Part shown: positions 12,001 to 24,000 of the stretch, piece after piece
How the letters are laid out: every line of letters begins with the position of its first letter
Position numbering within the stretch: position 1 is the stretch's first letter
NCBI GenBank assembly: GCA_020650975.1
Contig: JAIPMN010015145.1
Coordinates: forward strand, 769 to 29,894
From: Apostichopus californicus
Taxonomy: Eukaryota > Echinodermata > Holothuroidea > Aspidochirotida > Stichopodidae
Direction: 5' to 3'
DNA: 29,126 nucleotides
Program-made: the position numbers and the translations under genes
The notes under the pieces: model-generated
What the model was told of the DNA's origin: nothing
Databases searched by the model: none
Seen by the model: only the letters and a program-made list of their open reading frames with translations

Positions 12001-15000
12001 TGAAACTAGACCTACTAATATCAAAGCTAAACTACCAAAGTCTGATTTTCAGAGTTTGTAGAGTTTTATTTCAAGTGGAATTTGCTTAATTGAAATATGG
12101 TCCACTTTCATTGAAACTAGACCTACTAATATCATTTGAAGCTAAATTACCAAAGTCTGATTTTCAGAGTTTGTAGAGTTTTATTTGAAGTGGAATTTGC
12201 TTAATTGAAATATGGTCCACTTTCATTGAAACTAGACCTACTAATATCATTTGAAGCTAAATTACCAAAGTCTGATTTTCAGAGTTTGTAGAGTTTTATT
12301 TGAAGTGGAATTTGCTTAATTGAAATATGGTCCACTTTCATTGAAACTAGACCTACTAATATCAAAGCTTAATTACCAAAGTCTGATTTTCAGAGTTTGT
12401 AGAGTTTTATTTGAAGTGGAATTTGCTTAATTGAAATACGGTCCACTTTTCATTGAAACTAGGTACTAATATCAAAGCTAAATTACCAAAGTCTGATTTT
12501 CAGAGTTTGTAGAGTTTTATTTCAAGTGGAATTTGCTTAATTGAAATATGGTCCACTTTCATTGAAACTAGACCTACTAATATCAAAGCTAAACTACCAA
12601 AGTCTGATTTTCAGAGTTTGTAGAGTTTTATTTGAAGTGGAATTTGCTTAATTGAAATACGGTCCACTTTCATTGAAACTACTGTAGGTACTAATATTGC
12701 AATGGAACCTGTATTTTCTTTGTTATCCATGTGTGTATGTGCACAAGTATGACATTTATACAGTACACAGTATTTTAATTGTGGGCAACATTTGCTGGTA
12801 TCGCTACGAAGTGTGCTTTAATTCATTCAATATTTGATTACAATGTCAGTTAACATACGAGCTGTTCGCAGGTACGGTAATGTAAATGGATCAACACCTG
12901 TGCATACTGTAGCTTGGCCAGCAATTTTATATCAAGGCTGTAACTCTACGAAAGCAATTGATTTGTTTCACAAGAGAGATGTTACCTGCTTTCCATCAAA
13001 TTGATCAAAGCAAGCCATTTTTTTTGCTAAGTACGTCAATTTCCATGAGATAGACTATTCCTATCTCGTACTGACATCCTCCACGGAGCCGTGCATCCCG
13101 TTTCTCGACGGATCCGTCAGCTCTCCTACGCTCGGTAGCATCTTCGGGTTTTAACGATGCAATTAAGAAGTTGAAAGAATAACCCACCACGCTCTCCACG
13201 GGCTTTGAAAGACGACATTAAACTGTCAGCAGAAATCCTCTCTCGTTCCTTTGATTCAGAAATCAAAGAACTACGATACATCTCGCAAATCTAGAGAAAT
13301 TACAGTTGCCACTTTGCTCGCTGCGTGTCTATTTGTTTAAGGTATGAAGTGTTTGCAAACACCATTTAGGTTAGCTAGGAGCTTCGTTGATATTAGCGGT
13401 AAAAAACTCTGGATTTTATTTAGCGTCGAATTTGAGCATTTTAAGCCTTACCCAGAATATCCAGATAAAGGAGATTAAACTGTAAGTGGAGCATAGATCC
13501 TTTTACTCAGTACTGTTATTCAACTTAAAAACAATATCTTTCATAATCCATCCCATACTTTTAAATCGCAGAGTGTTTACCATTTTATATTTTTATATTT
13601 AATAGTAAAAGCCAAAAACGAAAAAAAAAACATAAATTTGAAATATTTTGATTGTTTATTGGTACAGTATTTGTTTTAATTTCATCGTTTTATGCCAATT
13701 GACATTTGAAATACAGGGCGGATACGCGGGCATCAGTAGATTTAATGGGGCATATTTTAAGGTCTTGCACCCACAAGATGGATCTAAAGTACCATCAAAT
13801 CTTGAAATGTTTGTGTGATGAAATGTTATCTGTACATTCTGTACATTGTTATCGTACACTGTGTAGAGTAGACATGTATTCCACAGTAATTAAATACAAG
13901 AAAACTACTGTAAGTACCTTTCCATACAGCTGCTACAGTATTCACAGTTATCAGTTATTTATTAGTAGCAGCGTACAGTAGCTAGCGGCTACACAAAATA
14001 ACCAAATTGTCACACAAATGAGGAGATGTACAGTATAGCAGTTTGTGTAGTAGAAAACCTCAAGTACTGTAGTATACATATCTACTATAAACTGTATGTT
14101 GTTAAAAAGACAAACTTCACAAATCTCTCAGTCGATATAATATTCAAAGCAAAATGTAAAGTAAAATTTTTCTCTGTCCTTTACCGGCGGCCTTTATGAT
14201 ATCAAATATATATGAAACTTGTCCATTCCTCCAGTTCAGCAGCTGGTGTCTTCCCATGGGACCGCTCTGCAAGATTTACAGGATTCTAGATGCATTGTCA
14301 GCAAACATTCAGTCAAATTGTGTCCTACATTGTAGATGTACTGTACAGTTGGATTTTTGAGGCCAAAAAATGCTCCGCTAAGTTTAACTGTATTCATGGC
14401 TGTGAGCTGTTTTATCGGCTAGAGTTGAGATCACGGCTCGACAACTGTAAAATAAATTGATCGGTGACCTAGTATCCGCCAATTAATTGATTACTTGATT
14501 TTAGTACTATATTGCACATCTTCTGACCTTAGGGAATAGTCATACACAAACCAAAAGTGAATAATGATCGATTGAACGATATGTACAGGTAAACCGTCTT
14601 TCTGGGAAACAAGTGTGATTCGAGGTGTTTCAGACATACAGTAATAGTACTTACGGTACTGTACCAGTGTACTGGACTGTAAGAACTTGTTTGTAAGAGT
14701 TTAAGTGAGGAATTTATATTGGCACTGTAAGCTGAGGGTGAATCCTGGTCAATTTAAGCAGTGTTTAAAGTGTCAGTACATTATGTACATATGAAATTTA
14801 AATGAATTACTTTAAGGAAGTGGGAATCGTTGATGAACCAGTGAAGGTAGAACTGATTGTAATCCTGCTGTTGTACGGTAGAAAGGCTGTCATGTAATTA
14901 GCATATTTCAGTCTGGAATTTCAAATTCAGTGTCAATTAATTTGACATGAAAGCTTTTGCAACATTTGTGTTCTCACTATTTAACTTGTTCTGTTCATCT

Positions 15001-18000
15001 GTGTTTGTACAAAGTTTGATGTAAATTTTATGAAATTCTGGACAGTCTCTGGTGAAGTATCTTCTGCTGTAATGGTGGTTATTATTAGGTACAGTACCTT
15101 ACTACTGTTTGGCATAGACACTCAGATTTCGAATGATTGGAATACATACATATATACATCTGAAATTCATGTTGTTGGCCTCTAAAGGAGTTAACATACT
15201 ATCCTATCAGAATGGTATACAAATATCTCAACAACAGAAGCAGCAATAAAGGTTTTGAAAGAATTTATTTTAATTTTGTTTTATGACTTAATATTTGATA
15301 CAAATAAAAAATTATTGAGCTGATTTATGGTGCCTTAATTAATACATAGTTAATAAATCATTAATGAATGGTGAAGGTTGTAGATCTAGGTAATTTACAA
15401 TAGTTGACTTCACTTGTAAGCACATAAAAAAATACATGGAGAGAGTTGCTAGTACATTACAAGCAGGGCTTACTTTACATTGTGATGAAAAATCAGGCAA
15501 TAATATATACAGTATAAGGGCTGTGTTACAGTACGTTGTTGACGAGACAATAACATTGTACCCACGCAGTATGCCTACAGGTACAACCTGTTCCCCTAAA
15601 GTGACTGACTGCATTAAGACTATTGTAGTTACCAGCTTTCAGCCAGTATAAATATTTAGAAAGCTGTTCTACCTTACAGTACAGTAGCTGGTTACTTAGG
15701 AGTCTCTACAGTGGCAGAGGCACTCACAAAGCAATTTTAAATTGACTGTTTGGATTATTTTGGCCTCTCTTTGCTTGCTCCTGACATCATACGTAAAACT
15801 TGATAAACTACAGTGACCTGGTCAGTTGAAAGGCACACAACATGAGAACGAATAATGAACCTTTCAAGATAACATAATAAACTAATAATAATAATAATAT
15901 AATTATAATCAGTCTAATCAATTATTTGTTCATGGGCATCTGACAGGTGCCATCCATTAACTAACTGACCGGGGTGGGGGTGGGAGTGGGGAGGGGGCTA
16001 GGAGTGGGGAGGGGGCTAGGAGTGGGGGAGGGGGAGGAGTGGGGGAGGGGGTACATCCTTGCTGGTATTTTGTGGGTATCATTTAGGGTTGTCTGGTGAA
16101 GAATCAAATGTGTTTTACTTTATTTTTACATGTGTGTTTTGTATAATTTATTGCTGTGTATGGTTGCTGAATATAAATAGCTTACATGGCATAGTCTCTA
16201 AGAACAGAGAAACTCCACTGTATATATGCTGCTTGACTTTTTATGTATCCCATGTCCTATAATTCCACAAGGAGTCCCGTTTATTAAAGCTTGTCATTCA
16301 ACACAGAGATTGATTGGTTAATGTTTCTAGCTGTAAGATATTTTGTAATAATGTTCTACAATTGAACAAGTTTCAATGTTTGAGACGTAATTGAACGACA
16401 TTGATCAATTGGTTACAAGTTGATTGATTGCTGTTGCAATTTTTTTACGAATGGTCTGTTAAAAGTTCAGGAGGCAATGTGTGCATATCTTGTTGCCTAC
16501 TGTATATAGGCCTACTTTACCGCGGGTTTTGTGCAAATCTGATTGGGGTCTAAGTCTTTAAGTTAAGATTGTTACTGGTCAGTTCCAATGTGTAACTTTT
16601 GCTATGTCAACATTCACTACATACATTCCCTATGTCAACATTCACTATGTCAACATTACACAAAATAAACATGGAATAATGGAATTGTTAGATAAGGATG
16701 CCATTGATTGGTAGTGATCTATTAGTTGATTGATCAATCGATTGATTACTAGAGGCTGATGTACTGTATATATGTTACATAAAAGCAGTTAGCTGTGAGC
16801 CAATGCCAACTCAGGATGAGTTTTTTTTTAGCATTTATTATTTAAGTATTATTATCATTTTTTTTTTTTTTTTGCAGGAGTTTCAAACCATCTACCAGCA
16901 GTTCTTTCCAAATGGTGACCCAACGAAGTTTGCGGGCTTTGTGTTTAATGTTTTTGACTCTAATAAGGTAATGTACAATTTTTTTATACTTGATATGTAT
17001 ATTTATTAGGGATGTTGGGTTGTGGTGCTGAATGCTAACTGTGAAGTAATATGGAAAACACAAAGGATCATTGAAACAATTAGATCTAATGAATAATGCA
17101 AACAAGAGCAGCAATGCTGCAACAGCTCAGCTTCGTAAAGCTTCCATCTCAGAAATTTGTTTTGATGATTGGTAATATTTCTGAGGAGTTTATCCATTTG
17201 TTTGTGCAAAAAAAAGAAGACATAGGCATTGAAAATAGAGGATAACGGGTGTCATTTCCTTTCCTCCCATCTCCTTTTTGCCTTTCCTTATGCTCCTTCT
17301 TAGCAGACATAGTTTGTTACAATGTTAGAAAGTTGTAAACATTTGTTTCGAAAAAAGGATATAAAGATAAAATGTATAATTCTTTAATTTGATTGAAATA
17401 AGCAATGATGAAATAAATTTGAAAAGTAAACATTTGTTTTCTTGAATACTTAAAATGCAGAGATGCCTTTGTAGTATCTTTAAACCAGAACGTAAAACTG
17501 TATTGAGGTTCCAAGGATGACTTCATTGTAACAGGGTAGAGCCAATGTTATCCTTGTAAGATATCATGAAAAAGTTTTGTTTATATGAGTTCTGCAGATA
17601 GTTTGGACCCTTTGATGAATTTTGACCTATTAACAATTTTAATACAACTATGATCAAAATGACACCTTCTAATGGAAGTAGGAAACTTGTCAATGTTACA
17701 TAACTTCCTTAGCTATCTATGGTGGTAACAATGTTTTCACATTTGAGCCAGTTGACGTCAAATGACTTTTAGAAATGAATTTCCCCAAATCGTGACGCTG
17801 CATATCCTGAAATCCGGTGCCTACTTCCCCAAATGTTTTCAGTGATTTTTCGGTGGATACTTATACAGCTAACTCTTGCGCTGTTAGATTTCAACGATTG
17901 TTAGTCCTAGTTACTGAAGGGTTATAAATATGACCCACCCCTCGTTAATATCCGAAAAAAAGTTCCAATATTGATATATTCCGGGAAATTTCCTTCCAAA

Positions 18001-21000
18001 GTGGAACACTGTCTTAAACTTATTTTATGCAGTAGATTGTCGTACTTACTATGGATAGACTATGCCCTGTAGATTGCAGATACAAAGAACCTACAGGATA
18101 TATGCACTATGTAGTTTTCATCCATGCAATAATAGAACAAAAATGCCAAAAAATTATTCTGCTGAATCTGCTAAAATGCTGAATTTGAATTGTGCTGACC
18201 CAAAATTGGTGAATGAAATTGCACCCATACAATAATTGAACAACCTGCAACTTAACAAGTGAACCACGTACAACAGAGAAATGTTAGAGTGCCACTTTTT
18301 TGTGTTTTCAGGAAACGACCTCACGTGACCTGACCTTCGTGACCACATGACCTGACCACAAGACCTTCAAATTTATACAATATGATTGCATGTATCATAA
18401 CTTACTGCATACAAATCACTGACGAAATTTCAGACAATTCGAATTGAAAATGTAGAAATGGCAGTCGTTCAAACACGGTGGCAAAACTTGACAGAATTTT
18501 TGGCAGAATCGCACGATCACTATAATCTCAGTTTCAGCAAACCAAAGCCTGTCATTAAGACACGTTTATGTTTTTTGGTTCTAAGAATGGTATTTCAAGA
18601 CCAGCTTTAGGGATGGGTTTTAAGTACTGTTATAATCTGTTGGTATTTAGTGTTAATTCAGACAGCGATGAGTTTAACAGCCTCCTGTATTTGAGTGTGT
18701 ACATTATATCCTGTATTGTAGTGTCTGCCTGTTTTTTGCTATTTAAATACCCTAGTATAAAGTTGCCAGGCCCAAAAACGTGGACTTGATGACATTTTTG
18801 CCAGTAGAAAAAATACACTCATCTTTTTGCCAGTAGACATTAAGAACATGAACACATGATAAGTCAATTAACAATGGTTAATCAAATCATCGGCATGACT
18901 ATCTGTATCTTACCTTAGTCCTGTATTTAACTGTTTATTATTCAGGTTATATATATGCGGACTGCTCCTATTAAACTGTACAGTAATTTATGTATGTACA
19001 GTTTGTTGCAATTCAGGAAACTGCAAGTGAGAACATGATGTTAGCCACTAGACTTCTAAGGACTTGTATTAATCAAAATAAAATAAAACACATAAATTGC
19101 AAACTGCTTACCTGTATCCACTAGAGAGCCTGTGTAAGAGAATGTGTAAAAGTAAGTTGGCCTGAAGTCTCGATTCTACTGTAGCAGGATCTTCTTAAGA
19201 GGCTAAATGTATTATTTTGTATTAATATAAGTTTTATCAAGTTTTGGCTAAAATTGTGAATTGCTAAGCCTGGTTTCAGCCAGTTGGGACAGTTACAGTA
19301 ACTAATGCTAATACCATTCTTAACTCTTCTCCCATATTTTGCTTGATTCTGTGATTTTGGACTCCAGTTGCAAATGCATTTGTTTTTGTGTTTGTAGGTT
19401 ATGCAATTTGACTATGTACTCCCCTTTCCGCTGGAAGCAATACTCCTTGCATAACAGACCAAGTTCTTCTTCACCTCAATCAGAGCATAAAAGTTTAAAT
19501 TTTGCCTTCAGCTATCGCGAAGAGTCGCCGCTTTCTCATTTTTTTTCTGATTTATTTCAAGCCCGAACCAGGGGGTTCCCGCAAGGGGATTGCAAATATC
19601 TATAGTCTTGTCGGACATAATTTGGACGCAATTTAATTCAGAGGGTCATTTCTGCTCTCATCCTTGAGATGAAGAAGAAGAAAGAGAATAAAGTGACAAA
19701 ATGTTTGGAGAAAAATACTGATGTTTTGTATCGTACAGTTTTATTCAATCAATAAACTTCAAGAAGAGCATTGGTAAAGCAATGATATGTACATGTCAAC
19801 CCAGCATGCATGACATTTAAAAATTGATGAGGCACTGGCATAGCCACAGGGGGTCATATGGGGCCGCCACAGCTCAGCCCTCCATCCAAACCACACAGAA
19901 AACTAATGTAACGTTCGACATGTGAGAGAACTGTCAGGGTTTGTGAACCTTCCCTCCGTTCACCGGTTATAGAGAGAGATGATCATGCCTAAATTTGAAC
20001 AACTCTTTTAACTTTTTGCAAAGAAAACTGAGCAATCATTGTCAAGATGATTCAATATCCTGCCCAAAGATTATGAAATGAATTTCTTCTTTAATGATTC
20101 CCTTGTTGTTTTTTTTACAGGATGGTTACATTTCATTCAAAGAATTTATCTGTGCTCTGTCAGTGACTTCAAGAGGTTCATTGGATGAGAAACTGGACTG
20201 TAAGTTTTTTTCATTCTTTTGTGGGATATTTTTACTTTATTTATTTTTGTTTGGTACCTTATACTAGCAGGGTTTTCCCCTGGTAGTCACTTTTGGGAGG
20301 TGGCGTGCCTCTCCATTTTTCTTTGAGACCACCTCGCAAAAAAATTGTCGCCTTATAGTTTCAGAGAAGGAATGAAAAATGAGATGATTGCAATGCAACT
20401 TCTTTGACCCATGCCATCATCTGACAATGAAAACTTGGCTGGAAAAACTAAATTATAGCAACAAATAAAAGCTCTTCTGCCTTTTTAACATAGCATTTTT
20501 ATCTAATTTATTGTTTACAATGAACAAATTTTACTGGCGACCAAACCCCCTGCCCCCAGCTATGCTCACACCCTCACACCCAAACAAGTTGCTGCCTCTC
20601 ACACAAGAAATCCCAGGGGAAATCCTGCGTTGGTTACCTTGTTTTTACTCTATTGCGCTGTTACAGTGCTTGTCGGTAGATACTTATACACCTAACTCTT
20701 GCGCTGTTAGAATGATTTGTCGGTAGATACTTATACACCTAACTCTTGCACTGTTACAGTGCTACAGTATGTCGGTAGATACTTAAACACCTAAGTCTTG
20801 CGTTATTAGAATGATTTGTCGGTAGATACCCATACACCTAACTCTTGCACTGTTACAGTGCTTTGTTTGTAGATACTTATACACCTAACTCTTGCGCTGT
20901 TAGAATGATTTGTCGGTAGATCCTCATACACCTAACTCTTGCACTGTTACAGTGATTTGTATCATCCACAATGTACCACAATATGCCTTCACAGTGTACC

Positions 21001-24000
21001 AGCTAAGTGAGTGTATTCCTAGTCAAGACTAATTACAGTTTTGTGTTTACCTTCACAGGGGCCTTCAATCTCTATGACTTGGACCAGGATGGTTTCATCA
21101 CTAAGCAAGAGATGTTGGATATCGTGGACGCTATTTATAAAATGGTGGTAAGGGCCTGGACAGGGGATGGCAGAGTTTGAATTTTTTCAATCAAGGATAA
21201 TTAAATGTCCAAAACTAACAGATGTCTTTGGTTGGAATGTGTGGACTCGATAGCCTGAGATTAATATCCTAAGCTAACTCTCTGCTGAAAAGTTTTTGCC
21301 TACAAAGGTTTCATAAATTTGGATAGTACTTAGAGAGGTCATGATTTATTTTCTGTGCTCCCCAAGCTGCAGGAATCACTTCTATTTTCCTCTGATCAAT
21401 CAACTAAATTTGTGCTGAGTCTAGGCAGTTTGAATGTCTCTTCGTCCAGCTAAAGCTTAGTTGTGGGACGAAAAATTGATTATTTCTTCAAATCAGAATC
21501 AAGCATTCTTGTATGTTGTCGATGACTCTTTGTCGCCAGTAACCAAGGGCAGGTACCCGGAAGGGTGGTACATCTAATCTGTAACGCCAGTCATTGTTCA
21601 GAGTGCACCCAATCTGAGGCAGGAAATAAAGGGCTGACATTGGCCAAAATAAATGTCATTACTAACGAGCCACTGAGAAGATGGGCAGTTAGGACATTCA
21701 CACTTCACAAGTTATATTTCTATTTCTATTAGCTAATTGCCTTAGCTTGTTTGTCAGTTTGTTTACCGAGGCAACCTCCCCCCCCCCCCCCACACACACA
21801 CACACACACACAAAAACCCATCAAGAGAGAAAAACCAAAGAGCAGAATGCAAAACAGTAATCTCCAAGCTGTAAACCTGGGTTATCCACATGAGTTGGGA
21901 CTGCAGGTTACTGATGTGAGAAAAGCAAACATCGATTTATCCTGTGTCCTGCACTGGACACACTGGACAGTGCATGGTTAAATATATCTGCAGACCTTTA
22001 CTGTACAACTAATGTAAAGAAAATGTTTTTTCCGGTTCTGTTCTTCATCTATCCTTGTTGTGTTCTTTTTGTTTATTCATCAGGGAAATATGATTGATCT
22101 TCCTAAAGACGAAGACACTCCAGAGAAGAGGGTGGACAAAATCTTTTCTCAGATGGACACGGTAAGAAAGACATTAGTTTACACAGTTTTTAAACTTTCC
22201 AGTGAGCTACGTATTAACATCAACAGAAAGATTCCAGTTTGGTTCCAAATTTCCAGTTGCTAGCGTTAATCATAAGTTGTAGGAAACAACCCTGGTACCA
22301 TTCAGTTGTTTATTTTTTCCGAGATATTTTTGGCGGGAAAAGTAAAGAAAGGACATCCCCCCCCACACCTTGGAGTCTGGTTGTTCAACAATAGTTAACA
22401 GCATAGTAACAATAGTTAACAGCATAGTAACAATAGTTAACAGCATAGTTAACATTCTTACATGTCCCCTCTGAATGTTCTCCAACTTGCCATTTACAGT
22501 ACTGTGATCGCTTAACTATCGTACAAAAATTTTCAACGATCGTAGAATTTCGAATAATATTGCGTAATATCGCATAAGTTCGCACAAGTTCGTACACGAA
22601 GCTTTCAACGAAATTTCGCACAATTCTACGCATGTAAAAATCGTACATTTGACCACAGGAATGTGTGCTTAATGAAGCAGAGAATTAACTGTGAACGGAC
22701 GAGGTAAAAGATTAGAATTTTCGAAGCCGTTCCAATAAAGATGTCGAAAACGAATCAATGAAATGAAAAGCATAGGCGCTCACTGGTCGAGGGCCAGTGG
22801 TTTTCCGCGTTCGCGAAATATCGCGGTAAAATGCGGAATTCATGAAATCTTGAAAAGCGAAAAACACAGAATTTGTTTTCCCTACCGATGCTTCTTTTAA
22901 AATGTATTTTCATGTGTGAATCAATTCACTTAAACAACGGGCACGGAAATAATTTACCGGTAAAAAGAAAAATCGAAGTTAAAAACAGTCAATTCATCCA
23001 GTCAGCATGCAAACATTTACAGTACCGCTCCCGTATAAGGATCGTATAATAGCGTATTTAAACAAGTACAACAGAGCATAAACTCGTTGATAAAAGGAAA
23101 TGCTATTGTGCTCGATGAATGGAGATTAAAGTGGCCGAAAGAATTAGTGAGATGTTTGAAACAGCTTTTTCCTACATCGTACTTAGCTCATGATTAACTG
23201 TTAATGATATACATCTAGAAGGAAAGAGGACAGTGGTACAGTGTTTTCCCATATAATGTTTTAATAAGGAAACTATTCAATGGTCTTTATCCCCCTTTTC
23301 TAACATAAAGGTTGTGTTCCATGAAGGAAAAATTCAGCTTAGATTCATTTTTAAACTTTTGGGAAGATTTTGAATAAATGATAAACTTATAAAGGGCGTT
23401 TGATGCAGTGCTAGGTGGAAAAACATGTTCCTCGTCTGCATCCGCTTTTTTGTTTAGGTTTTTGCCGTCCTTTTTTTCTGTAAAGTTTTGAACGAGATCA
23501 ACATGTATTTTGCTTGGTCTATAACACCTGTCGCTACAGCGTTAGGTTCAAACATTTGACAGTTTAATTTCGCCAATAGCCTAGCCCTTTGTTGGATTTG
23601 TATTTCAAGCACAAGAGATCGTGTTTCAAAGTTTGAAGCTCAACGATTATTAAAATGCTTACCGTAAAATGCGGATGATGTTCAAACAACACATTTTGTA
23701 TATTCCAATAAAGATCCGTGACGGAGGATAAACGGAAGTGCGTACGGTAAAACTGGCACTTTTAGACAAGTTTTATTCTCACTCAGTAAGCCTAACTGAT
23801 GAAAATTAGAAACTACATGTACATTAAAGTTTTAGAAACGTCTTGAAACGTCTTGAAATGTACCAAAGGCTCACAGTGCATTGACACAAAGGTTATTTTA
23901 TAACAGCTAGCTCTACACAGATTGTTTACATGTGTGTCGCCAGAGGTCAGGTTTAACCGCGCAGTACAGTACTGCACCAGACATCATTTGCATATTACAC

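Larger units (their letters stand above)
9801..16877 (+). other. Intron 3 (7,077 bp)
   Basis: gtaaga...tttgcag, phase 0, the largest intron. Holds the repeats at 9981-10228 and 11571-12697, the retroposon-like stretch 10440-11440, a CpG-rich patch near 13060-13330, a TAATTA-rich stretch near 14895-14947 and the G-run tract at 15970-16052. The parts 13400-14880 and 14950-15960 show nothing gene-like. Confidence 0.9.
16968..20120 (+). other. Intron 4 (3,153 bp)
   Basis: gtaatg...tttacag, phase 0. Carries a palindromic CRE (17753), a solo copy of the intron 5 repeat (17849-17890), an E-box/TGACCT cluster (18311-18366) and a dispersed repeat (18795-18890). Nothing gene-like in 16970-17740 or 18900-20100. 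Confidence 0.9.

Noticed and set aside
11571..12697. CRISPR-like array
   Set aside because: Repeats are head-to-tail without unique spacers of constant size, and the gene context is eukaryotic.
13005..13199. 64-codon minus-strand frame in the CpG-rich patch
   Set aside because: Charged and protein-like in composition, but no recognised domain, no splice context and no promoter evidence; kept only as a finding about the patch.
16250..16750. TGATTGAT/GATCAATCGATTGATT words as a homeobox enhancer
   Set aside because: Low-complexity AT-rich repetition; the spacing is irregular and no further support is visible.
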